Positions 9,754-18,712 are shown, numbered from the stretch's first letter. The stretch: DNA of 64,000 nt from Paenibacillus contaminans (GCF_003285015.1 NZ_QMFB01000031.1:1-64000); one strand, 5' to 3'. Numbers and translations: made by a program. The notes: a model not told the origin generated them from the letters alone.

Positions 9754-9776
9754 TCTTGCTGCATAAACAGCCCTAT

Positions 9777-10652
9777 TTATTTGAATAATTGCAATAGCCC
9801 TTTAAACTCCAATTCCTCGAACTTGCTTATCGCCCGGTCCCGATCCACATCAAGCAGGCAATCCTCCATGGTGCAAGCAACCGGCACGTCGCAGCGGATG
9901 CGGGCAAGATCGCGCGACAGATGCAGCATATCCAGCTCGGCTTCGATTTTGGTCCGGACGCCTTTCGGCAGCTGCGCCAGGTTCTCCAGGATGCCCTCGA
10001 TATGCAGGAACTCGTTAAGCAGCTTGACCGCCGTTTTCTCGCCGATCCCCTTAACTCCCGGATAATTGTCCGCCGTATCTCCGGTGAGCCCTTTTAAGTC
10101 GACGATCTGCTGTGCGGTCAGCCCTTTTTCCTCCAAGAGGACATCGGGGGTATAGACTTGGTAATTGCCAGGTCCCTTCTTCATGATGATGACGTTCGTA
10201 CGTTCATCCACAAGCTGCAGCATATCGTGGTCGCCGGTCAAAATCAGCACCTGCGAATGCTCGCTGTATGTACGGGCCAGCGTTCCGATGCAGTCGTCCG
10301 CTTCATAGCCGGCAAGGCCGACGTTCGGCACGCCCATCGCTTCGGTCACTTCCTTCACCAGGCTGAATTGCGGGATAAGCTCCTCCGGCGCTTCGTCGCG
10401 GTTTCCTTTGTAGGCGCCGAACATCTCGGTCCGGAACGTTGTGCTCCCCATGTCCCAGCAGCAAACCACGTGACTCGGTTCGAACCTCTCGACGGCATCC
10501 CAAAAATATTTAACGAAGCCGTAAACGGCATTGGTCGGCACGCCGGCGCTCGTTTTTTTAATATAGCCGCTGTAAGCAGAGGCATAATAGGCGCGGAACA
10601 GCAGAGCCATCCCGTCGACCAGCATGACGCTTTGTGAAACGCTAGATTGCAA
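9777..10652 (-). CDS. 5'-3' exonuclease (Pol I N-domain/flap endonuclease type, YpcP-like)
   Basis: A stand-alone 5'-nuclease homologous to the N-terminal domain of DNA polymerase I, expected to remove RNA primers and 5' flaps. Metal-binding acidic residues are visible in MLVDGMALLFRAYY, GYEADDCIGTLA and LTGDHDMLQLV, and the helix-hairpin-helix GVKGIGEKTAVKLL follows. The size (291 residues) fits YpcP/ExoIX-type enzymes. The TTG at 10652 has GGGAG eight bases upstream. The TTG three codons earlier (10661) overlaps that site and is less likely. Confidence 0.9.
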   Translation of the reverse strand: MQSSVSQSVMLVDGMALLFRAYYASAYSGYIKKTSAGVPTNAVYGFVKYFWDAVERFEPSHVVCCWDMGSTTFRTEMFGAYKGNRDEAPEELIPQFSLVKEVTEAMGVPNVGLAGYEADDCIGTLARTYSEHSQVLILTGDHDMLQLVDERTNVIIMKKGPGNYQVYTPDVLLEEKGLTAQQIVDLKGLTGDTADNYPGVKGIGEKTAVKLLNEFLHIEGILENLAQLPKGVRTKIEAELDMLHLSRDLARIRCDVPVACTMEDCLLDVDRDRAISKFEELEFKGLLQLFK

Positions 10653-10717
10653 ATCTTCCAACTCCCATAAGTCAATTTAGCTCTATTATAGCATAATTTG
10701 GCCATTCGGCTTACTGG

Positions 10718-10754
10718 GAAAAAGAAGCGCCTTGACAGGATCGCCTGTCAAGGC
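10718..10754 (-). terminator. Terminator after the methionine aminopeptidase gene
   Basis: Minus strand: a perfect 11-bp stem GCCTTGACAGG/CCTGTCAAGGC with loop CGAT, then GCTTCTTTTT. Strong intrinsic terminator. Confidence 0.9.
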
Positions 10755-10770
10755 GGCATGCTTGATTCGT

Positions 10771-11529
10771 TTAAAATCCGGCAGCCGTCGTAGTCACGAT
10801 GATCGGCTCTTTTTTGGTGATGATGATCGTATGCTCATGCTGCGCGGCGTAGCTTTGATCCGGCACGGACAGCGTCCAGCCGTCCGCCTGCTCTACGGCA
10901 AAATTCGCGCCCGTCGATAAGAACGGCTCGATCGTCAGAACCTGGCCTTCCTTCAAAACTCTGCGGTCCGTCGGGTCGAATACAGGTAAAATTTGATCGG
11001 GCTCCTCGTGCAATGCGCGTCCGATACCGTGGCTGCAAAGATTTTGAATGACTCGGTAGCCCCCTTTTCGCGCTTCGGCTTGTATGATTTTGCCTACCAG
11101 GTTGAGCTTCACGCCGGCTCTGAGCTGGGAAATCACCTGCATCATCGTGCGGTGCGTATAATCGCAAAGCTTTACGATCCGTTCCTCATAGGGCGGAATC
11201 TGAAAGGAATGTCCCGTATCCGCATAATAACCGTCAAGCTCGGCCGAAACGTCGATATTGATCAGATCGCCGCCTTTTAGCTTGCGCTTGCCCGGAATCC
11301 CGTGCGCTACCTCGCGGTTCAAGCTGATACATGTCGCCCCAGGGAAGCGATACAGCTTTCTCGGAGCTGCGGTAGCGCCGTATTTGCTGAGGACGCTGTC
11401 GCCGATCGCATCCAGCTCTCTCGTCGTCATGCCCGGCTTCGCATGCTTCTTCATTTCTTCGATAGTCCGTGCAACGACATAACCGATCCGTTTCAGTCCT
11501 TCGATATCGTTAGGCGAGTCAATTGTCAT
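10771..11529 (-). CDS. map: Type I methionine aminopeptidase
   Basis: Removes the N-terminal Met from nascent proteins. The 252-residue pita-bread fold shows the metal ligands in INIDVSAELDGYYADTGHSF, the His in CSHGIGRALHEEP, and the Glu residues in LTIEPF and AAQHEHTI. GGAGG precedes the ATG by eight bases. It stands alone, not in the ribosomal-protein cluster where the main Bacillales map lies, so it may be the second (YflG/MapB-like) isozyme. Confidence 0.93.
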   Translation of the reverse strand: MTIDSPNDIEGLKRIGYVVARTIEEMKKHAKPGMTTRELDAIGDSVLSKYGATAAPRKLYRFPGATCISLNREVAHGIPGKRKLKGGDLINIDVSAELDGYYADTGHSFQIPPYEERIVKLCDYTHRTMMQVISQLRAGVKLNLVGKIIQAEARKGGYRVIQNLCSHGIGRALHEEPDQILPVFDPTDRRVLKEGQVLTIEPFLSTGANFAVEQADGWTLSVPDQSYAAQHEHTIIITKKEPIIVTTTAAGF

Positions 11530-11750
11530 ACGGGAATCCTCCGATTTATTTAAAGTGTCGGCAAATTGAAATGTTGATTCCCATATTAATACACTTATTT
11601 GAAAAAGGCAAAATAAACGAACGGATGCACGGTGGCTCCCGCTTTCCTGTACAAGTGAAACACCAAAAGATAATTGTTGGGCGGATATGTTTATTTTTAC
11701 GGCTTAACGCTTTTTTAGGCACATTTTAACGGAGGATATTCGTTTCCATT
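11530..11750. other. Intergenic region without recognised gene
   Basis: AT-richer spacer upstream of the aminopeptidase gene. Nothing beyond the flanking terminator and a likely but unresolved promoter for map was seen. Confidence 0.4.
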
Positions 11751-11789
11751 AAAAAGCAGCCGGCACTGCCGCGCCTGGCCGCTTTTTTT
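11751..11789. terminator. Bidirectional terminator hairpin
   Basis: An imperfect stem with an AAAAAGC start and GCTTTTTTT end, so either strand gives a T-tract after the hairpin. It closes the small 73-residue gene on the minus strand. Confidence 0.65.
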
Positions 11790-11824
11790 GTTATACGATC
11801 GCTATTCCCATATCTTTTTTATTA

Positions 11825-12046
11825 TTAGCTGTTGCAGCTTGGGAACCGTGTAATGGTGCGCACTTGTCTAAGCGGAAAGCGGAAGGTAGCGAACTGGGTA
11901 CCGAACAGAAACTGGAGCAGGAAAATCTCGCCGTTTCTAACATCGCATAAAATGCCGGCCACTCCTTGCCCGTTAACCAAGGCAACGCCGACGGGCCTGC
12001 CGATCAGCTTGCAAAACTCGTGTTTCTTATTGTTATTATTAGACAT
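11825..12046 (-). CDS. Small protein of unknown function
   Basis: A 73-residue protein starting MSNNNNKKHEF, not recognised. After the polar N-terminus it has a compact beta-rich pattern (GRPVGVALVNGQGVAGILCD, then IFLLQFLFGTQFATFRFPL), suggestive of a small SH3/Sm-like barrel; that is only an impression. Two Cys residues flank the core (FCKLIG and FPSCNS). AAAGGGGGG lies seven bases before the ATG, supporting real translation. It has its own terminator. Confidence 0.6.
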   Translation of the reverse strand: MSNNNNKKHEFCKLIGRPVGVALVNGQGVAGILCDVRNGEIFLLQFLFGTQFATFRFPLRQVRTITRFPSCNS

Positions 12047-12434
12047 GGGAATCCCCCCTTTCTCTATTATTCTATGAAACATGATAGAGAAGGGTACGTA
12101 GGATGCGAGGAAACAAGCGGCAGACCAGCGGCCGGAAGCCTATCGTCGCGTCGCTTTCGGTTCAAAACCGAATTCGCGTCGTAACGCGTAAATGCGGAAC
12201 ATGGATGAGCATCCGATGATTTGGATAGTGGTGCTAGGAGAGATGCAAACCGAGGAAAGGTTACGATAAATCTTCGAAGTCTGCTTATCGACCGAAGCCT
12301 CGAAGGAAAGCATTTGTGTGAAAGACTCCACAACGACATAAAAGGCCGCATCCCATAGGAACGCCGCCTTTCGATCTAATTCGGCAAAAAATAGCTTCGG
12401 GGATATAGTCCAACATCGTTAGCCGGTTTTCCCG
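12047..12434. other. Intergenic region, 388 bp
   Basis: Holds the aminotransferase terminator near its right end and a short hairpin (TTCGGTT/AACCGAA, about 12157-12173). A 57-63 codon minus-strand reading frame (about 12140-12331) has only a poorly spaced GGAG and no recognisable similarity, so it is not called a gene. Confidence 0.4.
12340..12371 (-). terminator. Terminator after the aminotransferase gene
   Basis: Minus strand: AAAGGC-G-GCGTTCC pairs with GGGATGC-G-GCCTTT around a three-base loop, then TTTTATG. One G-G mismatch interrupts a 13-bp stem. Confidence 0.65.
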
Positions 12435-13610
12435 TTAGCTCTGCAAAAATTCGCCGATCCGGCGTACCGCTTCGCGAAGCCGTTCTTCATCCTGAACGAG
12501 GGCAATGCGCACATAACCCTCGCCCTCAGTGCCGAAAGCATCCCCCGGTATGACGACTACGCCTGTCCGGTACAGGATTTCCCGGGAAATTTGTCGAGAC
12601 GTCCATCCGGACGGAATCGGTGCCCAAATAAACATCGTCGCCTTCGGCTTCGGTATGTCCCAGCCATAATCTCGAAGCCCCTCGATTACAATATCGCGGC
12701 GGCGTTCGTACACCTTCGACTTCGTTTCGACATCCGGCGCGCGCATGTCTTCCTCTAATGCGGCAATGCCGGCTTCCTGTACGGCAAGGAAAACGCCATA
12801 GTCGATTTGCGACTTTAGTGTGCGAAGCGCCCGCACCGCCTCGGGATGGCCCACCATAAAAGCAAGCCTGCAGCCCGCCATATTAAACGCCTTGGAAAGC
12901 GAATGAAACTCGACTGCCGTTTCTTTGGCCCCTTCGATTTGCAGGATGCTTTCCGGCCGGCAGCCGTCGAACGCCATCTCGGAATACGCAAGATCGTGCA
13001 CGATCAATATGTCGTACTCGCGTGCAAAGGCGACCGCCTCCTCGAAAAAAGCGCGGTCCGCCACAGCCGACAGCGGGTTGCCCGGGTAATTGAGCATCAT
13101 AAATTTCGCTTTGCGCGCCACGTCAGCCGGTATGTCCTCCAACCTCGGCAGGAAGCCGTTCTTCGCGCGGAGCGGCATCGGATGAGGGGAAACTCCCGCA
13201 ATGACGAGACTCGCGGCGTAGATCGGGTAGCCCGGGTCCGGGATTAGCGCAGTATCGCCGGGATCCGTAATCGATAGCGCCAAGTGGGCCAGCCCGTCCT
13301 GGGAGCCCATAAGCGCCAGCACCTCGGACTCCGGATCAAGCTCCACCGCAAAGCGGTGCCTATACCAGCGCGAAACCGTTTCGCGAAACCGCAAGCTCCC
13401 CTCCGATGTAGGGTAGCCGTAGTTTGCTCCGATGCGGACCGCTTGCTCAAGCGCCCGGATCACCGTCTCGGACGGCGGTTTATCGGGGCTTCCGATACCA
13501 AGATCGATAATGTCGAGCCCGTTTTGCCGCACTTCGGCCTTCCACCCCGCCATCTCCGAGAAAATGGCTGAGCCGAGCTTCTGCAGCCTTTTCGATTCGA
13601 CTACCTTCAT
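12435..13610 (-). CDS. Class I/II PLP-dependent aminotransferase (DapL/PatA-like)
   Basis: A fold-type I aminotransferase of 391 residues, probably acting on an amino acid; LL-diaminopimelate aminotransferase and PatA-like enzymes are the nearest groups. The N-terminal IDLGIGSPDKPP motif, the NYPGNPLSA substrate/PLP loop, and the Schiff-base lysine in HSLSKAFNMAGCRL are visible. The start is the ATG at 13610, nine bases after GGAGG; an upstream extension lacks a binding site. It lies 26 bases downstream of the M50 protease gene, so they probably share a transcript. Confidence 0.85.
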   Translation of the reverse strand: MKVVESKRLQKLGSAIFSEMAGWKAEVRQNGLDIIDLGIGSPDKPPSETVIRALEQAVRIGANYGYPTSEGSLRFRETVSRWYRHRFAVELDPESEVLALMGSQDGLAHLALSITDPGDTALIPDPGYPIYAASLVIAGVSPHPMPLRAKNGFLPRLEDIPADVARKAKFMMLNYPGNPLSAVADRAFFEEAVAFAREYDILIVHDLAYSEMAFDGCRPESILQIEGAKETAVEFHSLSKAFNMAGCRLAFMVGHPEAVRALRTLKSQIDYGVFLAVQEAGIAALEEDMRAPDVETKSKVYERRRDIVIEGLRDYGWDIPKPKATMFIWAPIPSGWTSRQISREILYRTGVVVIPGDAFGTEGEGYVRIALVQDEERLREAVRRIGEFLQS

Positions 13611-13636
13611 CGGTGTGCTCCTCCGTTCCTGATTTC

Positions 13637-14716
13637 CTATCTGCGTGTCAGAGGCATGCCGATGTCGGCCACCACATACATCAAAATTAGCAGCAAACAT
13701 GCGAGCAGCGCATAAGCGCAGCCGAATTTCCAGCGCGACGATACTGGCACCTCATAATAAGCGTCGTTCTCATAAGAATCGTAATCGACCTGGACGCGGA
13801 TGACGAGCATCAGCTTGCCTTCCTTCTTCCGCCTATCGACTCTATGTACGAACGCTTGCGTAATAAGCCCCTGCTCCGCCAACGGCACGAGACCGCGAAA
13901 TCCGATCTGCTCCCAGTACAGCACAACCTTCTGCTTTCCGTTTAATTCGGAGAATGTCGTAAACTCCAAATCGCGCCGATGATCCGTTCCGGGAAGGAAG
14001 CCGCCCCTTTCTTCGATCTGCGAAGCCGGTATCTCGAAGCTCGCCCATGTCGAATGCCCTTTCTTGCCGGTTCGGCTTGCTATGTATTTCCGGTACAAAT
14101 CCCAAGCGAACCAAGCCCATAGAACGAACAAGAAATAGAGCTTTAACCATACGATGACGACAATGCCGACGACAAGACCTAGCAGCCACAGCCAGCGGCT
14201 TACCGCGATCGCGATCTTCCCGCCGTCGAGCGGCTGGATGGGCAGCAGATTGAGCAAATTGAGCAATACGCCGATATAAGCGAGGGCCATAAACAGAGGA
14301 ATATCCCACTGCCAACCGATCAACAGGGCAATAAGGGCTCCGATGCTGCCCAATACCGGCCCGCCCATGGCGATGTAGGCTTCGGTTTCCGCATCGCGCG
14401 GATGCCGTTTCATATTGACGATAGCGCCGATAAGCGGAATAAAAACCGGAGCTGAAGTCGGCAGCCCTTTTTGGCGTGCGGCAAAAACATGTCCGAGCTC
14501 ATGAATCAGAATCAGGAGGACGAACCCGATAGCCAGCTGCAGCGGGGCGATCAAAGCGTAAGCGCCGACCGAAACCATCATGCTGATAACCGCGCCGCCG
14601 ACGGTGCCGAGCTTCATGAGCGGCAGAAGCGTTTTAATTTTCGTCAAAAAAAAGGCGCCTATGGCACCGAGTACCCATAAGGGCTTTTTCTTATTCGCGT
14701 TGCGTTCTTTTCTCAA
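13637..14716 (-). CDS. Site-2-protease family (M50) membrane metalloprotease
   Basis: A membrane-embedded zinc protease of the M50/SpoIVFB-like class. The zinc motif HELGH is at about residue 76, inside a hydrophobic segment. The second motif, LLPIQPLDGGK (Asp ligand), is at about residue 163. Further helices at ~45, ~130, ~185 and the C-terminal tail complete the membrane topology. A soluble stretch of ~110 residues follows the core before a last C-terminal helix (WKFGCAYALLACLLLILMYV). The TTG start has only a GGAACG upstream and is tentative. The substrate is unknown. Confidence 0.87.
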   Translation of the reverse strand: MRKERNANKKKPLWVLGAIGAFFLTKIKTLLPLMKLGTVGGAVISMMVSVGAYALIAPLQLAIGFVLLILIHELGHVFAARQKGLPTSAPVFIPLIGAIVNMKRHPRDAETEAYIAMGGPVLGSIGALIALLIGWQWDIPLFMALAYIGVLLNLLNLLPIQPLDGGKIAIAVSRWLWLLGLVVGIVVIVWLKLYFLFVLWAWFAWDLYRKYIASRTGKKGHSTWASFEIPASQIEERGGFLPGTDHRRDLEFTTFSELNGKQKVVLYWEQIGFRGLVPLAEQGLITQAFVHRVDRRKKEGKLMLVIRVQVDYDSYENDAYYEVPVSSRWKFGCAYALLACLLLILMYVVADIGMPLTRR

Positions 14717-14752
14717 TCGTTCCGTTCCACTCCGTTCCGGACAAACGAGCGA

Positions 14753-15112
14753 TTACCGGCTCCAAACGTTCTCGTAATCGGCGGCTTTAAAGCCGACCGT
14801 CACTTTCGTTCCGTCATCGACAATCGGACGCTTGATCAGCCTGCCGTTCGAAGCCAGCAAAGCCAGCTTCTCGTCGAACGGCATTTGCTTCACTTTGTCC
14901 TTCAGTTGCATCTCTTTATATACTTCGCCCGACGTATTGAAAAATTTCTGCACGTCCAGGCCGCTGCGCTCGACCAAATCTTGCAATACGGAAACAGGCG
15001 GCGCTTGCTCGAACAGGTCGTGCATGTCAACGTCATGCCCTTTGCCTTGCAGCCATTTCAACGCATCGCGGCATGTCCCGCATTTCGGGTATCCATACAT
15101 CTTCAGCTTCAT
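14753..15112 (-). CDS. Spx/ArsC-family thioredoxin-fold protein (YusI-like)
   Basis: A 119-residue protein of the Spx/MgsR/ArsC group. The redox CGTC motif lies near residue 11 (YGYPKCGTC), and the C-terminal GRLIKRPIV and VGFKAADYE motifs are those of the family. The CxxC is Spx-like, but the RNA-polymerase-contacting features of Spx were not verified. It is closer in size to uncharacterised YusI/YffB proteins, so arsenate reduction should not be assumed. AAAGGAG precedes the start. Confidence 0.85.
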   Translation of the reverse strand: MKLKMYGYPKCGTCRDALKWLQGKGHDVDMHDLFEQAPPVSVLQDLVERSGLDVQKFFNTSGEVYKEMQLKDKVKQMPFDEKLALLASNGRLIKRPIVDDGTKVTVGFKAADYENVWSR

Positions 15113-15184
15113 CTTGATGACTTCTCCTTTATTTCCCGTTCAAACTCTATCCATTTTCTGCTATTCGGCATGCAAAGTCAAGTG

Positions 15185-15205
15185 AAAAAGGGACTATTCG
15201 GTCCC
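15185..15205 (-). terminator. Terminator overlapping the rluA-family stop codon
   Basis: Minus strand: GGGAC-CGAATA-GTCCC followed by TTTTT. The TAG stop of the pseudouridine synthase lies in the loop and 3' stem, so the hairpin is built from the last codons. It marks the likely end of the cobalamin operon. Confidence 0.7.
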
Positions 15206-16261
15206 GTCGGCCCCGCCGTTTTGCAGCCGCTCCAGAGCTTCCCGCATATCCGCAGGAAGCTCCGCCTTGTATTCGACGCGCATTCTCGTACCGGGGTGAT
15301 CAAACGCCAGCTTCGAAGCGTGCAGCGCATGCCGCTCGAGGCCGAACTGCCCGGCTGCATTCGGACGTTCAGCCGCCGATTCCGCTTGGCAGCCGGCCGC
15401 GCCGCCTTCCGCGTTCGGTCCCCCCGCGCCGTATAACGCTGTGCCAGATCCGCCATTCTCCGGCTGCAAAGCTGCTTCCGCCATTTCCCTTGCGCCTGGA
15501 CCGTACATTTTATCGCCGATCAGCGGGTGGCCGATATGCTGCATGTGGACGCGAATTTGATGCGTGCGGCCGGTTTCGAGACGCAGCCTGACAAGCGTCG
15601 CATCCCGGAAGCGCTCCTCCGTCCAGTAGTGCGTCACGGCATGGTAGCCGTCCGGCGTCACAATCCGGTAATGAGGCGCCGCCGGGTCGCGGTCGATCGG
15701 ACCCTCGATCGTTCCCGAATCTTTGTCCAGCCGGCCGTGTACGAGCGCCAAATACTCCTTCATCACGGTATTCGCCTGCATTTGATCGGATATTTGCTGG
15801 TGCACATAAGGATTTTTGGCGATCGCCAGCACGCCCGACGTTTCCTGATCCAGCCTGTGAACTGGCCGAAACCGGACGTCTTCGCCCCGCTCCTGCCAAT
15901 GGTAAACGACCGCGTTGGCCAGCGTATTGACATAATGGCCATGCGTCGGATGGACGATCATCCCGGCCGGCTTGTTAACGATCAGCACATGATCGTCTTC
16001 ATGTATAATGTCGAGCGGTATCGCTTGAGGCAAAATATCCTCCGACGTTTCCGTCTCCATGCGCACTTCGACGAGATCTCCCGCTTGGACGCGAACCGTA
16101 ATGTATTTGCGCTCGCCGTTGACGGTAATGCCCCGCTCCGTCAGCTTCAGACGAGACAGGAGCTTGCGCGAAACGTTCAGCCGGTTTTGCAAAATCGTCC
16201 TCAGCAGCATGCCGTCTTCCTCTGCCGGGACAAGATAGGATAATGGCGCGTAATACTCCAT
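15194..16261 (-). CDS. RluA-family RNA pseudouridine synthase
   Basis: Isomerises specific uridines in rRNA or tRNA. An N-terminal S4-like RNA-binding region (about 15-75) precedes the catalytic domain. The catalytic Asp is in HRLDQETSG, and GRTHQIRVHMQHIGHPLIGD is also present. Between GDKMYG and the conserved RHALHA lies an insertion of about 45 Gly/Ala-rich residues absent from typical RluA proteins. Its ATG overlaps the adenosyltransferase stop by one base (TAATG), tying it to the end of the corrinoid operon. Confidence 0.92.
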   Translation of the reverse strand: MEYYAPLSYLVPAEEDGMLLRTILQNRLNVSRKLLSRLKLTERGITVNGERKYITVRVQAGDLVEVRMETETSEDILPQAIPLDIIHEDDHVLIVNKPAGMIVHPTHGHYVNTLANAVVYHWQERGEDVRFRPVHRLDQETSGVLAIAKNPYVHQQISDQMQANTVMKEYLALVHGRLDKDSGTIEGPIDRDPAAPHYRIVTPDGYHAVTHYWTEERFRDATLVRLRLETGRTHQIRVHMQHIGHPLIGDKMYGPGAREMAEAALQPENGGSGTALYGAGGPNAEGGAAGCQAESAAERPNAAGQFGLERHALHASKLAFDHPGTRMRVEYKAELPADMREALERLQNGGADGTE

Positions 16262-16827
16262 TATTTCCGTCTGAATACGTCGCTGCTGCGCGCATAGCTC
16301 ACGTCTTCGACGCCTTCGCGATGATTGGCCGTCCGCGCCACCGTGAAGAACAGGTCGGAAAGCCGGTTCAAATAGTTGCGCACGTCTTCGTTAATATCTC
16401 CGGTACGCGCGAGCGTTACGACGCAGCGTTCGGCTCTGCGGCATACGGTACGGCAAACGTGCAGCGAAGCCGAAGCCCGGCTCCCCCCCGGCAAAATAAA
16501 CTTCGTTATATCCGGTGTCATCGCATCGTATTTATCGATAAGCGTTTCAAGATTCGTCGTCATCGCAGCCGTTACTTTATATTCGCGCACGCCTGTTTTC
16601 GCAATCGCTAAATCGTGCCCGCAGTCGAACAGCTCATGCTGAATTTGCAGCAAATCGCCGAGCAGGTCGGCATTCGTGTCGGGATTCAGAAAGCACATCG
16701 CCTGGCCGACGAAGCAATTCAGCTCGTCGACGGTTCCGTACGCCTCTACCCGAACGTCGTCTTTATCCACGCGGCCGCCAATAATGCTCGTCTTTCCGGC
16801 ATCTCCGGTTCTCGTATATATTTTCAA
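16261..16827 (-). CDS. Cob(I)alamin adenosyltransferase, PduO type
   Basis: Transfers the 5'-deoxyadenosyl group of ATP to the cobalt of cob(I)alamin/cobinamide. The ATP-binding N-terminus KIYTRTGDAGKTSIIGG and the SRASASLHVCRTVCRRAE helix with its conserved Arg are visible. The 188-residue length is normal. The start is the TTG at 16827, nine bases after GGGAGG, giving the family's usual MKIYTRTGD beginning; a GTG three codons upstream touches that site. Lies between cobQ and the pseudouridine synthase gene. Confidence 0.93.
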   Translation of the reverse strand: MKIYTRTGDAGKTSIIGGRVDKDDVRVEAYGTVDELNCFVGQAMCFLNPDTNADLLGDLLQIQHELFDCGHDLAIAKTGVREYKVTAAMTTNLETLIDKYDAMTPDITKFILPGGSRASASLHVCRTVCRRAERCVVTLARTGDINEDVRNYLNRLSDLFFTVARTANHREGVEDVSYARSSDVFRRK

Positions 16828-16903
16828 TGTCTGCACCCTCCCAAGGTTATAATCGGCTTTCGGCGAAGCCTTTGTTAACCGCTTTAACCGTTGTTCCTTA
16901 CCG

Positions 16904-18523
16904 TTACAATTCCGTTGCTTCTACAGCCATCATCGCATAAATGCGCTCCATGTCCAAATGACTTCGCACATGATCCGCAAGCTTGTCGAAAGCGGCTTCC
17001 CGCTTCTCCCTATAGAAAAGCGTGATGGGCAGCGGCTCCCACCCATTATCGGCACGCAGCCGGTTTAGCCACTCGCGGCGCAGCCCGTCATTATGCAAAA
17101 TCCCGTGGACATAAGTGCCCCATATTTTCCCGTCCCCGGACATGCACCCTTCCGGATGCAGATCGCGGTCGGGACCGGCTTCTCGCTCCAGGCCGACTCG
17201 AAACGGGTGAGCGACAGGCTCGACAAAACGCGTTTCGCCCATATGGATTTCATAGCCGTCGATCGGAAGCGGCTCAGCCGCTTCCCCCCATCCGTCCGCG
17301 AAACCGGCGACGCGTTCCGTTCTTTTGTCCCGTGCAAATGTCGTTACTGCAGGAAAAAGCCCCAGTCCCGATACCGTCTCTTGGGAAGATTCTACGCCAT
17401 ACGGGTCATGCAGCGTCCGGCCAAGCATCTGGTAGCCGCCGCAAATGCCGGCAAGCCGGCCGCCTTGCAGCACATAATTCATAATATGCGCTTCGAGCCC
17501 CGTCTCCCTCAAAAACAGCAGATCCTCCACCGTATTTTTACTGCCGGGCAGCAGGATCGCATCGGGCTTGCCAAGCTGCTCGGGAGCGGTAACATAACGC
17601 ACGGAAACGTCGTCTTCGGCAAACAGCGGATCGAAATCCGTAAAGTTCGAAATCCGCGGCAGCCTGATGACGGCGATATCCAAAAGCCGCTCGGCATTGT
17701 CCGCATCCGTTTCGCCTCGATCCGACGCTGCGGAACGGCGTTTGCCTTCCAGCTGGCCGCGCTGTCTCTTGGCATCGAGCGAAGCGGAATCCTCATCCTC
17801 GAGTCCGAGATCATGCAGGTAAGGAACGACGCCCAGCACCGGCTTGCCCGTGCGCTGCTCCAGCCAGTCGAGTCCGGGCTTCAGCAAGCTCACATCGCCG
17901 CGGAACTTGTTGATGATGAAACCCTTGACGCGGTCCCGCTCCTCCGGCTCCAAAATGTCGAGCGTCCCGACAATCGCGGCGAACACGCCTCCGCGATCGA
18001 TATCGGCCACGAGCACGACCGGCGCATCCGCCCAACCGGCGAGCCGCATGTTGACGATGTCGCGGTCCTTCAAATTCACTTCTGCAGGGCTGCCCGCCCC
18101 TTCGATGACAATCGCGTCGTATTGGCCGCGCAGCCTTTCCAACGCTTCTTTGACGATCGATTCCGCCTTCGGCAAATAGTGTTCCCGGTACGATCTGGCA
18201 TCGTAATCTCTCAGCGGCTTCCCGTGAACGACGACCTGCGACACCATTTCCTTCGTCGGCTTGAGCAAAATCGGGTTCATGTCGGTTGTCGCGGCAATGC
18301 GGCAAGCATCGGCCTGCATCCCTTGAGCGCGGCCGATTTCTTTGCCGTCCGGCGTCACATAGGAATTAAGCGACATATTTTGCGATTTGAACGGCGCCAC
18401 CCGATGCCCATCCTGCAAAAATATGCGGCATAACGCGGCGACGACGACGCTTTTGCCGACATCCGACGCCGTGCCTTGAACCATCAGCGTTCGCCCGCGG
18501 CGCTTATCGTGAAACGCGTCCAT
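16904..18523 (-). CDS. cobQ: Cobyric acid synthase CobQ/CbiP
   Basis: Glutamine-dependent amidation of four side chains (b, d, e, g) of adenosylcobyrinic acid a,c-diamide. The dethiobiotin-synthase-like P-loop is GTASDVGKS at about residue 17, and IVIEGAGSPAEVNL follows. The class I amidotransferase domain carries the nucleophile Cys in GICGGYQMLG, with the His in the TYVHGILHN region. At 539 residues it is slightly long because of a polar insertion (about 250-280) between the domains. AAAGGAGG precedes the ATG. Confidence 0.96.
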   Translation of the reverse strand: MDAFHDKRRGRTLMVQGTASDVGKSVVVAALCRIFLQDGHRVAPFKSQNMSLNSYVTPDGKEIGRAQGMQADACRIAATTDMNPILLKPTKEMVSQVVVHGKPLRDYDARSYREHYLPKAESIVKEALERLRGQYDAIVIEGAGSPAEVNLKDRDIVNMRLAGWADAPVVLVADIDRGGVFAAIVGTLDILEPEERDRVKGFIINKFRGDVSLLKPGLDWLEQRTGKPVLGVVPYLHDLGLEDEDSASLDAKRQRGQLEGKRRSAASDRGETDADNAERLLDIAVIRLPRISNFTDFDPLFAEDDVSVRYVTAPEQLGKPDAILLPGSKNTVEDLLFLRETGLEAHIMNYVLQGGRLAGICGGYQMLGRTLHDPYGVESSQETVSGLGLFPAVTTFARDKRTERVAGFADGWGEAAEPLPIDGYEIHMGETRFVEPVAHPFRVGLEREAGPDRDLHPEGCMSGDGKIWGTYVHGILHNDGLRREWLNRLRADNGWEPLPITLFYREKREAAFDKLADHVRSHLDMERIYAMMAVEATEL

Positions 18524-18592
18524 TCCATACCTCCTTTACAATCACTGCAAAGTCATCATGATTTGACGATGAAAATCTGAGCAGTTTTTTCC

Positions 18593-18622
18593 GTACCGTG
18601 CGCGACTCCCGTCGCGCGGTAC
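18593..18622. repeat. Near-perfect inverted repeat between cobD and cobQ
   Basis: GTACCG(T)GCGCGAC and GTCGCGCGGTAC are complementary apart from one bulged base, with a TCCC loop. No T-tract follows on the transcribed strand, so it is not an ordinary terminator. It may be an mRNA processing or stability hairpin. Confidence 0.6.
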
Positions 18623-18712
18623 CCGGTCACATGGCTGTTGTCAAACCTCGCAACTTCCCATGCAGCGTTAACATGCCGCTTCCTTTCTCCGGCAGCATAT
18701 ACGCGTTTTCCC

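Noticed and set aside
12140-12331. Possible 57-63 residue gene on the minus strand
   Set aside because: The only GGAG is badly spaced, no similarity is recognised and the frame ends in hairpin-forming sequence; noted in the intergenic entry instead.
14753-15112. Arsenate reductase
   Set aside because: The protein has a CGTC motif and Spx/YusI size but no arsenic-resistance neighbours, and the family is mostly not arsenate-reducing; named by fold only.
17093-18433. 446-codon plus-strand reading frame inside cobQ
   Set aside because: Antisense to a clearly conserved enzyme, Arg/His-rich composition, no start signal.
18593-18622. Terminator between cobD and cobQ
   Set aside because: The stem is strong but no T-tract follows on the transcribed strand, so it was recorded as an inverted repeat.
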